This document shows, in pieces, positions 1 to 8,833 of a stretch of DNA of 58,409 bases. Position numbers and translations under genes: made by a program. This DNA is from Chlorobiota bacterium (GTDB taxonomy: Bacteria; Bacteroidota; Ignavibacteria; Tepidaquicellales; OLB5), in NCBI GenBank assembly GCA_022616535.1, contig JAKEEM010000015.1, positions 1 through 58,409 on the forward strand, in the 5' to 3' direction. The notes beneath the pieces are model-generated. The model was not told where the DNA came from and made no database searches. It saw nothing but the letters and a program-made list of their open reading frames with translations. Within the stretch, counting starts at the first letter, position 1. Each line of letters opens with the position of its first letter.

Positions 1-776
1 GCATACCCTGTATTACCGCCCGAAAAATCAATACCGTTTAGCGCGTTTGCAAAAAGCTGGGTCGTCCAGTTTGTTCCGCCGTTGGACGTGAATGAAATTG
101 CCCCCTGTCCATTCCAAACATTTGATACTGCAAAGCCCGAACTTGCATTAAGGAAGTGGATTCCCCTGATATTTCCCTCATTATTATTTAAATAAAAAAC
201 CGAGTAGTTCCAATTTGCTCCGCCGTTTGTGGTTTTTGCAATTAACGGCTGGAAGATTGTGTTGACTCCCCCCGCATAAGCGACAGACGCAGAAACCATA
301 TGAATACTGTAATATGTAGTTATAAAACCGTCAACAGCAACAGTCCAGTTAAGCCCTCCGTTTGTTGAGAACAGAAGCGTTCCGTTAGTTCCGGTGCAAA
401 CACCGTTAACATTATTGAAAAAGGAAATTGCAAACAGATTAGCACTCACTCCGCTTGGAACAGTATTCCACGAATTGCCGGAATTTGTTGTAATGATTAT
501 ATTCCCGGAGTTAGCACACGCAAGTCCGGTTGATGCATTATAAAAGTAAATGGAGTTTATATCAACGCCGAGTCCGCTTGAGAGTGAACTCCAATTAACC
601 CCACCGTTTGTTGTTTTAATAATAACCCCGCCTGAGCCGCAAACGTATCCTGTGGAAGCAGAGGTAAAGTAAATTGATTTAAAATTCGAGCCGGAACCCG
701 AGTTTAATAGCGTCCACTGGGAAAAAGATTGTTGGGCAAAAAGAAAAATTATCAGTAGTTGAATAATTTTAATCAT
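1..776 (-). CDS. Secreted YCF48-like propeller protein (partial, C-terminus off window)
   Basis: The reading frame opens at an ATG at 774-776 and runs off the left edge, so about 258 residues are visible. The N-terminus is a signal peptide (MIKIIQLLIIFLFAQQSFSQ). It is followed by repeated units of roughly 43 residues, each with a KTTNGGVNW or STNGGLNW turn and a TGYVCG-type strand. This is the pattern of YCF48/BNR-like beta-propellers that are common as secreted proteins in this lineage. The C-terminal sorting domain would lie outside the window. The substrate or binding partner is unknown. It is followed on the same strand upstream by the similar gene at 882-2120. Confidence 0.8.
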   Translation of the reverse strand, partial: MIKIIQLLIIFLFAQQSFSQWTLLNSGSGSNFKSIYFTSASTGYVCGSGGVIIKTTNGGVNWSSLSSGLGVDINSIYFYNASTGLACANSGNIIITTNSGNSWNTVPSGVSANLFAISFFNNVNGVCTGTNGTLLFSTNGGLNWTVAVDGFITTYYSIHMVSASVAYAGGVNTIFQPLIAKTTNGGANWNYSVFYLNNNEGNIRGIHFLNASSGFAVSNVWNGQGAISFTSNGGTNWTTQLFANALNGIDFSGGNTGY

Positions 777-813
777 AATTCTCAAATTTAAGGATTAAGT
801 GCTCAAATTGCAG

Positions 814-859
814 TAAAAAAATCCCGCCTGCCTGCAGCGGGCAGGCCTAAAGCGGGATT
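814..859 (-). terminator. Rho-independent terminator with nested hairpins
   Basis: The outer stem AATCCCGC (820-827) pairs with GCGGGATT (852-859). An inner stem CCTGCC/GGCAGG (827-832/840-845) can form inside. Read on the minus strand, the stem is followed by seven T. It lies 22 bases beyond the stop of the 882-2120 gene and should end that transcript. The CCTGCC..GGCAGG core recurs inside the composite insertion in queG (29690-29706), so the hairpin may be a captured repeat. Confidence 0.75.
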
Positions 860-881
860 ATAATTTAAAATGTTATTAAAT

Positions 882-2120
882 TTACTTCAACAAAATCATT
901 TTCTTCGTCTGAGTAAAATCACCTGCAACCAGCTTATAAAAATACACTCCGCTCGGAACTTGTCCGCCCCCTGGCGGATAATTTGAAGCATCCCAATCGA
1001 CCTCGTAAGTGCCGGGATTTAACTCATCATTTACAAGTGATGCTATTTCTCTGCCGAGTGCGTCGTACACTGTAAGGGAGACTCGGCGAGTCGCTCCCAC
1101 AGGCAACTCGAAACGAATTTTTGTAACCGGATTAAACGGATTGGGATAGTTTTGATAAAGGGAAAATTCATTTGGGATTTGATTTGAAACTGATTTAATA
1201 CCCGTAAGCTCGCTAAGGGGTCTCCGGTAAACGCCGTAATTAGTCGCTGCAAATACGAAACCATTAAAAGTACATAAAGCATTTATAGTAAGGTCACCTA
1301 GGCCCACGTTCCACTGAACCCAATTTGCTCCATTATTAGTTGAGGCATAAACGCCGTAATTATAAGTTCCTCCAAAAACATAATACCCGCTTACAGCTAT
1401 GGCAAACACATTGCGATTATTTAAAGATGTTGAAGTCCAGGTCGTTCCGTTATTAGTTGATAAATATACACCCGTAGGATACATCCAGTTAGCAGTTCCG
1501 GCAAAGACATTATTTGTATTTAGTGCTAAGGATCTGACCGCTTGATTACCCAATCCCAAATAGTTCCAGTTTACACCGTAGTTTGTTGATAACCATACTC
1601 CATTTACTCCCCCGCCAAAAATATAATTCCCTCTTACAGCTAATGAACTAGGACCGCCCGAGTTAGTTTGAACCCAGTTTATACCGTTGTTTGTTGATAT
1701 AAAGGTGCCGTTACCAGTTCCGGTTAGAACTATACTATCAACAAAAGCTAATGACAAAATACCTGCAGATTGCAAACCGGAGTAAGTCCAGCTTCCTCCG
1801 TTATCAGTGGACCTATAAACACCCATTGATACGTGAGTCCAGATTCCTGCGAAAATATTATTTCCGTTTACAGCAAATGCACTGATGGAGCCCCAATTCT
1901 GAGAAGTCTGAATCCAGTTTACACCATTGTTAGTAGATAAAAAAACACCGTATCCTCCATAGGCGCCCGCACCACCTGCAAAGATAGTATTCACATTCGC
2001 TGCTAATTCATTAGTTGCCTGGCTACCTAATCCATTAGACATTAGAACCCATTGAGAATTAATAATATTAATTGATGATGCAAGGAGCAATAAAACCAGC
2101 AAAAAAATGGAGTTTTTCAT
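882..2120 (-). CDS. T9SS-exported propeller-like protein
   Basis: 412 residues. A signal peptide (MKNSIFLLVLLLLASSINI) is followed by about eight blades with STNNGVNW/STNYGVNW turns, where Y or N often replaces the second G. A T9SS type A sorting domain occupies about 328-412 and ends in KKMILLK. The protein is expected to cross the outer membrane by T9SS; its ligand is unknown. Two in-frame insertions sit in the sorting domain: a palindrome at the first turn (VGATRRV, 1078-1106) and PPGGGQV at the SNYP/SGVYFYKL turn (958-978). A terminator follows at 814-859. The start is an ATG directly before a normal signal peptide. Confidence 0.85.
   Translation of the reverse strand: MKNSIFLLVLLLLASSINIINSQWVLMSNGLGSQATNELAANVNTIFAGGAGAYGGYGVFLSTNNGVNWIQTSQNWGSISAFAVNGNNIFAGIWTHVSMGVYRSTDNGGSWTYSGLQSAGILSLAFVDSIVLTGTGNGTFISTNNGINWVQTNSGGPSSLAVRGNYIFGGGVNGVWLSTNYGVNWNYLGLGNQAVRSLALNTNNVFAGTANWMYPTGVYLSTNNGTTWTSTSLNNRNVFAIAVSGYYVFGGTYNYGVYASTNNGANWVQWNVGLGDLTINALCTFNGFVFAATNYGVYRRPLSELTGIKSVSNQIPNEFSLYQNYPNPFNPVTKIRFELPVGATRRVSLTVYDALGREIASLVNDELNPGTYEVDWDASNYPPGGGQVPSGVYFYKLVAGDFTQTKKMILLK
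958..978. repeat. 21-bp in-frame palindromic insertion, sorting-domain turn 2
   Basis: It contains the palindrome TCCGCCCCCTGGCGGA. It adds seven residues (PPGGGQV) between SNYP and SGVYFYKL compared with the other sorting domains in the window. The identical 21 bases sit at the same place in the gene at 5660-6990 (5754-5774). It is bounded by GGA on both sides, which looks like a target duplication or an arm of the element. Confidence 0.75.
1078..1106. repeat. In-frame palindromic insertion, sorting-domain turn 1
   Basis: The palindrome GACTCGGCGAGTC and its flanks (CTCCCAC) encode VGATRRV between FELP and SLTVYD. Uninterrupted sorting domains have only a short KDSFV-type turn there. The arms resemble the intergenic repeat at 19433-19466, which reads GGGTTCGACCCGCCGGGTCG. 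Confidence 0.65.
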
Positions 2121-2192
2121 AAATCCCCCGATTTTATTTACATAATATAAGGATAAAAATCAGTTTTTGAAGTGATTTATAGTATCACAAAT

Positions 2193-2223
2193 AAAAAAGG
2201 CGCCCAAAATGAACGCCTTTTTT
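2193..2223. terminator. Bidirectional-looking terminator
   Basis: The stem AAAAAAGGCG (2193-2202) pairs with CGCCTTTTTT (2214-2223) around an 11-base loop. It lies 18 bases past the stop of the minus-strand gene at 2242-3984, and on that strand it ends in a T run. Confidence 0.75.
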
Positions 2224-2241
2224 AAAATATGTTAAACGAAT

Positions 2242-3984
2242 TTACTTCAACAAAATCATCTTTTTTGTTTCCGTAAAAACTTGTCCTGAGCTCGACGAAG
2301 GATCCCCTGCAATCAGTTTATAAAAATATACTCCGCTTGGATATCCAGTTGCGTCCCATGTAATTTCGTATGCCTTCGGCTTCAGGTCAGCATTAATAAG
2401 CTTAGCGACTTCTCGTCCCGTAATATCATAAACTGCAAGCGTAACGAATCTTTCATCCTTAATCTCAAAACCGATTTTAGTAGTCGGATTGAACGGATTG
2501 GGATAATTCTGCTTCAGCGAAAAATTCTTCGGAGCCGAGCCATTTTCAACAACACCGGTTAAAATATCTACGCCTACAGTCCACGCCTGCTGAACACCGC
2601 TGAAGTCATCCATCCACAGAGGCCATACCTTGCCATTGCTTGAAGTTATTCCAATATAATCTCCCTGATAACCGGATTTGGGTCTGGACTTATGGTCGCT
2701 GACAATAATATCAACCCAGGTATTACCTCCATCCGTTGAGCGTGAAACAATGACTTCGACCGAATCGTTAGTCGGAGTATTTCTTGAATCATAATATACT
2801 ATATTGATATTGGAAGCCTCGTCAACCCTGATGGCGGGGAAAACCTGATACTTCCCGTTTCCGGGCGTGTCCTGGTTTACTCTGATACCGTTTGACCATG
2901 TTACACCGCCGTCTGTGGAGCGGTGAAATATTACATCTGCTAGGTCAGTTGCAGGAGCGGTGAATCTTTCGTTTGTAACAATGTAAATCCACCCATTTCT
3001 GGGTCCGCCGCTTCTATCAACGTCAATTCTCGGAAAGTGGAAATATCTCATTCCGTTAATTGTTGAACTTGTCGGCAAGCCGTCAATATTAAACGCTGTG
3101 TTGGTAGCATTTGTCCAGTTTATTCCGCCGTCAGTTGATTTAGCAAAGCCGATTGAATCGGGTATGCTTCCCGTATTTATGTAGTTATTCCATATAACAT
3201 AAATCTCTCCTCCCGGTCCGGTTCTTGACGGCATATCAGACCATGCAGCATAATGACCTGATGAAGACACCGGGCTGATAGTAATAGGCGCGCTCCAGCT
3301 CATAGCTCCATCAGTCGTGTGGACAAACTGAACCCGGCGTATTCCCGAAACATTAGTATATGTAGTATAGCTCCGCCCGTAAAAAGGACTCCACGGGGTA
3401 TCGTCAGTTCCTGTCGATGCTTCATGCTGAAGAAGGCTGCCGGCTTCGATTTGAATGCTGTTAGACCATGTTAAACCGTTATCGGTTGAAAAGTTCGAAG
3501 CCATTCCTGGCACGGAGCCGCTGCCGATGTGCACCATAATAAATACTCCGTTTTTATCAATTACAATTCCCGGGTCGCCGCCGTGAGTGTTTAACGGCAA
3601 ACCCATAAGGGTATCACTGCCGAACCAGTTAACACCGTTATTTGTAGTTACATAAACCCCTTCGGAAATACCCGGACTTTGCACATTAGCTGAGCCGAAC
3701 ATCATACTTTGATTAAGGGGATGCCTGACAATTACAGTTTCGGTTTGCCTGTTACTTGTCGGGTGAACTCTAATATTGGGCGGGATAAGGATCGTTTCAG
3801 TCGGAGTATGGAAGACCCTTGTCTCTTTATTAGGATTGATAAAATTCTCCTGAGGAAGCAAAGTATACTCTCCGCTTGTGAGATCAGGCGTATAGGGAAG
3901 CATGTAGTAGGACTGGTCCTGGGACCTTGTTTGATTTAATGCGAAAAACAGAGCTAATGAAAAAATAGTAATAGCAATTCTCAT
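2242..3984 (-). CDS. Sialidase-like (BNR-repeat) T9SS-exported protein
   Basis: 580 residues from an ATG at 3984. A TTG four codons upstream is open, but a GGAGG site lies between the two and points to the ATG. A signal peptide (MRIAITIFSLALFFALNQ) precedes a sialidase/neuraminidase-like six-blade fold with Asp-box-like repeats: STDNGLTW, STDGGINW, STDGGVTW, STDGGNTW. A T9SS sorting domain begins at NYPNPFNP near residue 495. Whether it cleaves sialic acid cannot be told; no arginine triad could be assigned. The closest relative in the window is the gene at 14739-16343, which shares the FIVRHPLNQ and THGGDPG stretches. A 24-base repeat is inserted near the C-terminus (2279-2302). Confidence 0.8.
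   Translation of the reverse strand: MRIAITIFSLALFFALNQTRSQDQSYYMLPYTPDLTSGEYTLLPQENFINPNKETRVFHTPTETILIPPNIRVHPTSNRQTETVIVRHPLNQSMMFGSANVQSPGISEGVYVTTNNGVNWFGSDTLMGLPLNTHGGDPGIVIDKNGVFIMVHIGSGSVPGMASNFSTDNGLTWSNSIQIEAGSLLQHEASTGTDDTPWSPFYGRSYTTYTNVSGIRRVQFVHTTDGAMSWSAPITISPVSSSGHYAAWSDMPSRTGPGGEIYVIWNNYINTGSIPDSIGFAKSTDGGINWTNATNTAFNIDGLPTSSTINGMRYFHFPRIDVDRSGGPRNGWIYIVTNERFTAPATDLADVIFHRSTDGGVTWSNGIRVNQDTPGNGKYQVFPAIRVDEASNINIVYYDSRNTPTNDSVEVIVSRSTDGGNTWVDIIVSDHKSRPKSGYQGDYIGITSSNGKVWPLWMDDFSGVQQAWTVGVDILTGVVENGSAPKNFSLKQNYPNPFNPTTKIGFEIKDERFVTLAVYDITGREVAKLINADLKPKAYEITWDATGYPSGVYFYKLIAGDPSSSSGQVFTETKKMILLK
2279..2302. repeat. 24-bp in-frame insertion, sorting-domain turn 3
   Basis: It encodes PSSSSGQV between KLIAGD and FTETKKMILLK. 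The DNA is an imperfect palindrome with arms TTGTCC and GGA around GAGCTC. Its left end, ACTTGTCC, and right end, GGA, match the ends of the 21-base insertion at 958-978 and 5754-5774. The two therefore look like variants of one element at different turns. Confidence 0.6.
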
Positions 3985-4166
3985 TTGAACCTCCAATTTG
4001 TTTTCCGAATATAATAAGAAAAAAAGAGATTTGAACTATTATTTTAACAATATTATTTACAGATATCCGGTTAATCGATGAACATTAGATTATTTATATG
4101 ACCAAAATCAGTGTATTTACTCAACCAGTGATTTATATTTGAGTTATTAATTTAATAAATAAAAAA

Positions 4167-4508
4167 ATGACGGAAAAAATTAAACCAACAGATAAGCTAA
4201 TATTGGAAAAATCAAATCTCAACGGGCTAATAGATTATCAGTCCGGAGCCGTTGTGAGCCGTACTATTATTAATAAAAAAACGGGTACCGTGACACTCTT
4301 TTCATTCGATGAGGGAGAAAGCTTAAGCGAACACACTGCGCAACACGATGCGCTTGTCTATATAATAGAGTGTGAAGCTGAGATAATTATTTCCAGCAAT
4401 AAAAATGTTCTGAAAACGGGGGAAATGATTGTAATGCCTGCAAACGAACCGCACTCATTAAAGGCAACAACAAAATTTAAAATGATGCTGGTTATGATAA
4501 AATCGTAA
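4167..4508 (+). CDS. Cupin-domain protein
   Basis: 113 residues forming a single small cupin barrel. Cupin motif 1 is visible as GESLSEHTAQHDALVYIIECEAEI (His, His and Glu-like metal ligands). Motif 2 is GEMIVMPANEPHSL, with the last ligand His. Such stand-alone cupins bind a metal ion and are often cytoplasmic sensors or isomerases; the substrate cannot be read from sequence. It is a lone plus-strand gene between T9SS cargo genes and is convergent with the next gene, 9 bases away. The ATG is preceded by an A-rich leader with no clear Shine-Dalgarno site. Confidence 0.8.
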   Translation: MTEKIKPTDKLILEKSNLNGLIDYQSGAVVSRTIINKKTGTVTLFSFDEGESLSEHTAQHDALVYIIECEAEIIISSNKNVLKTGEMIVMPANEPHSLKATTKFKMMLVMIKS

Positions 4509-4517
4509 TTAAAAAAA

Positions 4518-5647
4518 TTATTTCAACAAAATCATTTTTTTAGTATCTGAGTAATCTCCGGCAATCAGCTTATAATAATATACCCCGCTTGGGTAATTAG
4601 ACGCATCCCAATTCACTTCATAAGTTCCAGGTTGGAGCTGTTCATTCACAAGAGTTGTTATTTCTCTGCCGAGAATGCCGAAAATAATAATTCGGACTGT
4701 TCGGGGAACAGTCCCTACATTAGTTATATCAAATCGAATTTTTGTCATTGGATTGAATGGGTTGGGGTAATTTTGATATAAATGAAATTCATTCGGTATT
4801 TCATTTGATACGGGATAAATATAAGTTACACCCCATTAGTAGTTTTAAGTATTATTCCGCTTTGTCCTACGCAGTAGCCTGTATTTAAATCAGAAAAAAA
4901 TATTTCAGAAAGATAATTATTTACATTCGAAATCTGGAAAATCCAGTTAACTCCCCCGTTAGTGGTTTTTAGTATCCTGCCCATATCACCAGCTGTATAT
5001 CCCGTATTGGCATTTATAAAATGAATTGTACGTAAGAAAAAAAAAGAAGTGTCGGACATCTGGGTAACCCAGCTATTTCCGCCATTGGTTGTTTTGAGAA
5101 TTATAAACACATAAAATTTTAAAACAACACCTGCACCGCATATATAACCTGTGCCAGCATTTGGAAAGAAAACCGAATAAAGGTTTAGGGTTGTGTTTGA
5201 AACCAGGGTATTCCAGCTAAAACCGCCATTGGTGGTCTTAATAATTTTTCCACCATTGCCGCAGATATATCCGGTATTTGCGTCTGTAAAATACACTGAA
5301 TTCAGATTCCCGGATGTACCGCTTTGAACGAGCCAATTTAACCCGCCGTTCGATGTTTTTAAAATCGTATTATTTGTGCCGCATGAATATCCATTGTTAG
5401 AATCTACGAAATGAACGGAGGAAAGACCATTACTTGTTCCCGATACCTGGCTAAACCAGTTTATCCCGCCATTAGTTGTCTTTAGGATTGTAGCATTAAA
5501 ACCCACACAATATCCAGTATCTGTATTTATAAAATATACTGAAGAGAGTGGTTGAGTTGTACCAGATACCTGCTGAAACCAGCCCTGAGAATTACTATTT
5601 GGAGAATTGATAACAAGAACAGTAATCAATAAAATTACTTTTCTCAT
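4518..5647 (-). pseudogene. Frameshifted YCF48-like T9SS protein
   Basis: Two adjacent frames form one gene. 4826-5647 encodes a signal peptide (MRKVILLITVLVIN) and six YCF48-like units (LKTTNGG...W). It ends at KTTNGV followed by TAA. The -1 frame resumes as GVTYIYPVSNEIPNEF and runs into a T9SS sorting domain ending at 4518. The break is at the G run read on the minus strand from 4831-4834, where four G stand where five would keep the frame. This is either an assembly error in a homopolymer or a true truncation that removes the sorting domain. A palindrome is inserted in-frame at 4693-4718. Confidence 0.8.
4693..4718. repeat. In-frame palindromic insertion, sorting-domain turn 1
   Basis: A 26-base unit with perfect core ACTGTTCGGGGAACAGT and outer GTAGGG-type end. 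It encodes NVGTVPRTV. The same 26 bases occur at 8000-8025, at the same codon position of a different sorting domain. Confidence 0.8.
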
Positions 5648-5693
5648 TTTAGTAATTATTTATTTTATAAGAACCATCTTCTTCGTTTCAGTA

Positions 5694-5727
5694 AATCCCC
5701 CGTTGTTGGTGTTGTCACCAACAATTA
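5694..5727. repeat. In-frame palindromic insertion, sorting-domain turn 3
   Basis: The palindrome GTTGGTGTTGTCACCAAC (arms GTTGGTG/CACCAAC) encodes DNTNNGG between KLIVG and FTETKKM. The uninterrupted equivalent is KL-AGDFTETKKM. Confidence 0.65.
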
Positions 5728-5753
5728 ATTTATAAAAATACACCCCGCTTGGA

Positions 5754-5774
5754 ACTTGTCCGCCCCCTGGCGGA
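5754..5774. repeat. 21-bp in-frame palindromic insertion, sorting-domain turn 2
   Basis: Identical to 958-978 (core TCCGCCCCCTGGCGGA). It gives PPGGGQV between SNYP and SGVYFYKL. Confidence 0.75.
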
Positions 5775-5875
5775 TAGTTCGATGCATCCCAACTGACTTC
5801 ATAAGTTCCGGGATTTAATCGTTCGTTAACAAGAGTTGTGATTTCTCTGCCCAACATATCAAACACAATTAATTG

Positions 5876-5905
5876 TACAGACGAAATGCTGTGCGTCTCT
5901 GCAGG
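5876..5905. repeat. In-frame palindromic insertion, sorting-domain turn 1
   Basis: An imperfect palindrome with arms ACAGACG/CGTCTCTG around AAATGCTGTG. It encodes ETHSISS between FVIPPA and VQLIVFD. It is similar in build to the GAGGCAC..GTGTCTC insertion at 16147-16172. Confidence 0.6.
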
Positions 5906-7001
5906 AGGAATTACAAAACGGATTTTTGTAACCGGATTAAACGGATTGGGATAGTTCTGCCCTAAATAAAATTTTTCGGGGATACTTCCCTCGACCATTT
6001 TTATACCCTGTACAAAAACCTGTTTGTATGATATACCGCCGTTGGTTCTAACGGCAAAAGCAAGGTATGGAAAATTCGGAATACGGTCCGTAGCAACATG
6101 CCGATATGTTCCAGCCGGGGCTGTATTATCTATCATCCACTGGCCTGTACCGAAGCCGAAGTAAATTATCGGGCTGCCACTGCGTACATACCAAACATTA
6201 CCTCCCCACATAGTAAGACCCGCCACACCGAAAATCAAACCGGTACCCGGCCCCCCGATGCTGAACCAGTTTGTTCCGTAATTTGTGGTTTTCAAAATGC
6301 TGTCCCCGCCGCAGTAACCTGTAGAACTGCCGTTTTCATCAAACCAAATTGATGTAATGCTTGTGTATGGGCTTACGTTCTGAATTACCCAGCTTGCACC
6401 GTTATTCGTTGTGTTGTAAATACGTGTGTTATTTGTACCAAACCATATTCTGCTTCCTGCAACGGATAAGCAATTATTATAGCCGGCTTCACTTCCCGCC
6501 TGAGGCAGATACAGCCCTGTCGAATCCCAGTTTGCACCGCTGTTAGTCGTTCTCCATAATGACCATCTGCCCCCGACGGGGTCGCCATCATTAAGCCGGT
6601 GCCGTCAAGCCCGATATGGACAGCATTAATAAATCCGCCGATTTGAGTAAATACTTGAACCCAATTTGCACCCGCATTTGTTGTGCTGTAAACCCATGTG
6701 TTTGACCCGATATAACCCGCAGTGAGAGCCGTAGTCTGGCTTATTCCGAAAATGTTTATTAACTGGATTGTTGCCGGTATACCGTTGCCGCTTACGTTAA
6801 GCCAGTTGGTTCCCCTGTTTGTAGTTCTGAGCACAACCCCGCTGTAGCCGCAAATCCATCCGTTCAAATTGTCGATTACAGAAATGGATGTAAGCTGAGT
6901 TGTAACACCCGAAACCTGCTCCGTCCAGGGCTGAGCGAAAGTTACTCCAAAACACAAAAACAAGAGTAAAAAGATATTTATCTTTTTCATTGCTGTAAAA
7001 A

Positions 7002-7799
7002 TTATTTTATTAAAATCATTTTCTTTGTGTCAGAATAATCTCCGGTACTTAGCTTATAAAAATACACTCCGCTGGGATAGTTCGAAGCGTCCCACCGGAT
7101 TTCGTGTATGCCGGCATGAAGATTCCCGCTTACAAATGTTTTTATTTGTTTTCCAAGTATATCATATATTGAAATATCAACAAATCCGAATTCCGTAATC
7201 CGAAATTCGAAATTGGTTACCGGATTAAACGGGTTTGGATAATTTTGATGCAGTTCAAATTTCACTGCTGAAGAATTATTTATTATACCCAGAGGACTTC
7301 TCACAAAAATAATTTTACCGGGAGAAAAATTCCACTCATCTCCTGCGCTTGAATTATCAAAATTAACACTGTTGCCGCATGCATAAAATGTATCCCTGCC
7401 GGAGGTCTGCGGCGCAGTGTAGCGAAACGGAAAGTTTACACTGTTTCCTGAAGGCATCTTGGGAGTGCGGTGAGTCAGTTCTCCGCTGATTTTAATTAAT
7501 CCTGAAAAGGGCAATGTATCGATAGTTCCCCTTCCGATAGCAATGTCCGTTCCGCCCCTTATAAGCGGGCCCCCTGTTATTGTTAATATATAAACCGCCG
7601 TATCGCCTGCAGTTACTGTATCCGGTCCCGAAAACGACACCGTTACATTAGCAGAAGCCGAGCCGTGGCAGTAACATCCTGAGCCGGTTGTTTTTGGCGT
7701 TAAGCCTATGATTCCGAATGAATAGCCGTAAATTACAAAAGAAACCAAAGCAAGAGCAAGAAGGACTTTAAGTAATTTTATGGAATAAATTTTTTTCAT
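7002..7799 (-). CDS. Choice-of-anchor-V-like T9SS-exported protein
   Basis: 265 residues. A hydrophobic N-terminal segment (about 8-29) is a signal peptide or anchor. It is followed by a short Cys/His site, SGCYCHGS (about 40-47), and an Ig-like beta domain (about 48-165) with the layout of the choice-of-anchor-V family. In that family a C-x-x-C-H haem-like motif is usual; here the spacing is C-x-C-H, so haem attachment is doubtful. A T9SS sorting domain starts at NYPNPFNP and ends KKMILIK. In this domain, turn 1 reads FRITEFGF and its DNA is made of alternating CGAATT/CGGATT-type words. It is the third gene of the close-packed minus-strand run. Confidence 0.75.
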   Translation of the reverse strand: MKKIYSIKLLKVLLALALVSFVIYGYSFGIIGLTPKTTGSGCYCHGSASANVTVSFSGPDTVTAGDTAVYILTITGGPLIRGGTDIAIGRGTIDTLPFSGLIKISGELTHRTPKMPSGNSVNFPFRYTAPQTSGRDTFYACGNSVNFDNSSAGDEWNFSPGKIIFVRSPLGIINNSSAVKFELHQNYPNPFNPVTNFEFRITEFGFVDISIYDILGKQIKTFVSGNLHAGIHEIRWDASNYPSGVYFYKLSTGDYSDTKKMILIK

Positions 7800-7809
7800 T
7801 AATAATTTA

Positions 7810-8820
7810 TTATTTTATTAATACCATCTTTTTCGTATCAGCGTATTGTGTTAACTGCTCACTATTAACTGTCAACTGATAATAATACACCCCGCTTGGA
7901 TAGTTTGATGCATCCCAATCAACTTCATAAGTGCCGGGATTCAATTCTTCGTTAATAAGTGTTGTGACTTCCCCCCCTAACATGTCGTAAATTATCAAAC
8001 GGACTGTTCGGGGAACAGTCCCTACATTGGGGATTGCAAAACGGATTTTCGTCACCGGATTAAATGGGTTTGGATAGTTTTGATGTAGTGAAAAATGAGA
8101 AGGGATTTCCGTTCCGATATTTATTAACCCGATGGGATTACCAGTTGGGTTGCGTTTGTAGTATATCTCCCAGTTCCCATCGCGGTTATCATGCCAGACG
8201 ACATGCACCACTTGACCCGAAACAGTAATGGAAGAAATTTGTGATATCGCAGAATTATTTGTAAGTCTCTCATCTGGTCCCCAGCTTGTTCCTCCATCTG
8301 TTGAGCGTTTGTAGTATACTTCATAATTCCCCTCACGATCACCGGTCCACACAACATGCACAACTTGACTGGATACACAAATAGAAGGTAATTGTGAAGA
8401 ATTAAAGTTAAACGTGAGCCGTGTATCCGCCCCCCAGTTTACCCCTGCGTCAGTTGAGTGCTTATAGTATATCTCAGGGGTAGTGTCGCGACTGTCAGAC
8501 CATACCACATGAACAACATTACCAGTTGATGTTATTGAAGGATTTCTTGAGGGAGAAGGATTGTATGTCAGCCGCGTATCTGTGCCCCAGCTTACACCAT
8601 TGTCCGTGGAACGTTTGTAGTATATCTCCCAGTCATCTTCATCATACCATACAACATGCACATTATCCCCATTTACTGCTACACACCGGGCATTATTGCG
8701 TGGGATCAAAGAAATGGCAGGGTCATTCGTAAGCCACACATCAGGCTCCCACTGGGCTTTACAGATACTAAATAGCAAAGAGTAAATAACAAATAATAAG
8801 AGAGTTATTATTGTTTTCAT
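7810..8820 (-). CDS. BNR-repeat (sialidase-like) T9SS-exported protein
   Basis: 336 residues. The signal peptide ends near SICKAQ. Four near-identical units of about 53 residues follow (WEIYYKRSTDNGVSWG, then a T-RLT strand, then VVHVVWxDxRD), each with an Asp-box-like STDxGxSW turn. The repeats are similar enough at DNA level to suggest recent internal duplication. A T9SS sorting domain ends KKMVLIK, with insertions at turn 1 (8000-8025) and turn 3 (7843-7880). Four or five units are too few for a full six-blade sialidase, so catalysis is unlikely. Confidence 0.8.
   Translation of the reverse strand: MKTIITLLLFVIYSLLFSICKAQWEPDVWLTNDPAISLIPRNNARCVAVNGDNVHVVWYDEDDWEIYYKRSTDNGVSWGTDTRLTYNPSPSRNPSITSTGNVVHVVWSDSRDTTPEIYYKHSTDAGVNWGADTRLTFNFNSSQLPSICVSSQVVHVVWTGDREGNYEVYYKRSTDGGTSWGPDERLTNNSAISQISSITVSGQVVHVVWHDNRDGNWEIYYKRNPTGNPIGLINIGTEIPSHFSLHQNYPNPFNPVTKIRFAIPNVGTVPRTVRLIIYDMLGGEVTTLINEELNPGTYEVDWDASNYPSGVYYYQLTVNSEQLTQYADTKKMVLIK
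7843..7880. repeat. In-frame repeat insertion, sorting-domain turn 3
   Basis: It encodes TVNSEQLTQYA between YYYQL and DTKKMVLIK. The DNA is a run of CAGTTAAC-like words in both orientations (GTTAACTG ... ACTGTCAACTG), forming an imperfect inverted repeat. Confidence 0.55.
8000..8025. repeat. In-frame palindromic insertion, sorting-domain turn 1
   Basis: Identical 26 bases to 4693-4718 (core ACTGTTCGGGGAACAGT). It encodes NVGTVPRTV between FAIP and RLIIYD. Confidence 0.8.
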
Positions 8821-8833
8821 TTTAGATTATGAT

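Larger units (their letters stand above)
5660..6990 (-). pseudogene. Frameshifted YCF48-like T9SS protein
   Basis: One gene in two frames. 6385-6990 gives a signal peptide (MKKINIFLLLFLCFGVTFAQ) and the first propeller units. At GLMMATPSG the frame is lost, and the correct frame continues as GGRWSLWRTTNSG, through YNTTNNGASW, into the piece 5660-6295 with KTTNYGTNW and a T9SS sorting domain. The break is in the C run at 6570-6574: five bases where six restore the frame. All three turns of the sorting domain carry insertions (5876-5905, 5754-5774, 5694-5727), the most loaded domain in the window. It lies 12 bases upstream of the next frameshifted gene. Confidence 0.8.

Noticed and set aside
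3985-3996. TTG start for the sialidase-like gene
   Set aside because: The GGAGG ribosome site lies between TTG and the ATG at 3984, so the ATG is the real start. The same argument applies at 42613, 53818 and 12384.
4831-6574. Programmed frameshifting in the two T9SS genes
   Set aside because: Both sites are G runs, but no shared slippery heptamer, pseudoknot or stop-proximal pattern was seen. An indel is the simpler reading.
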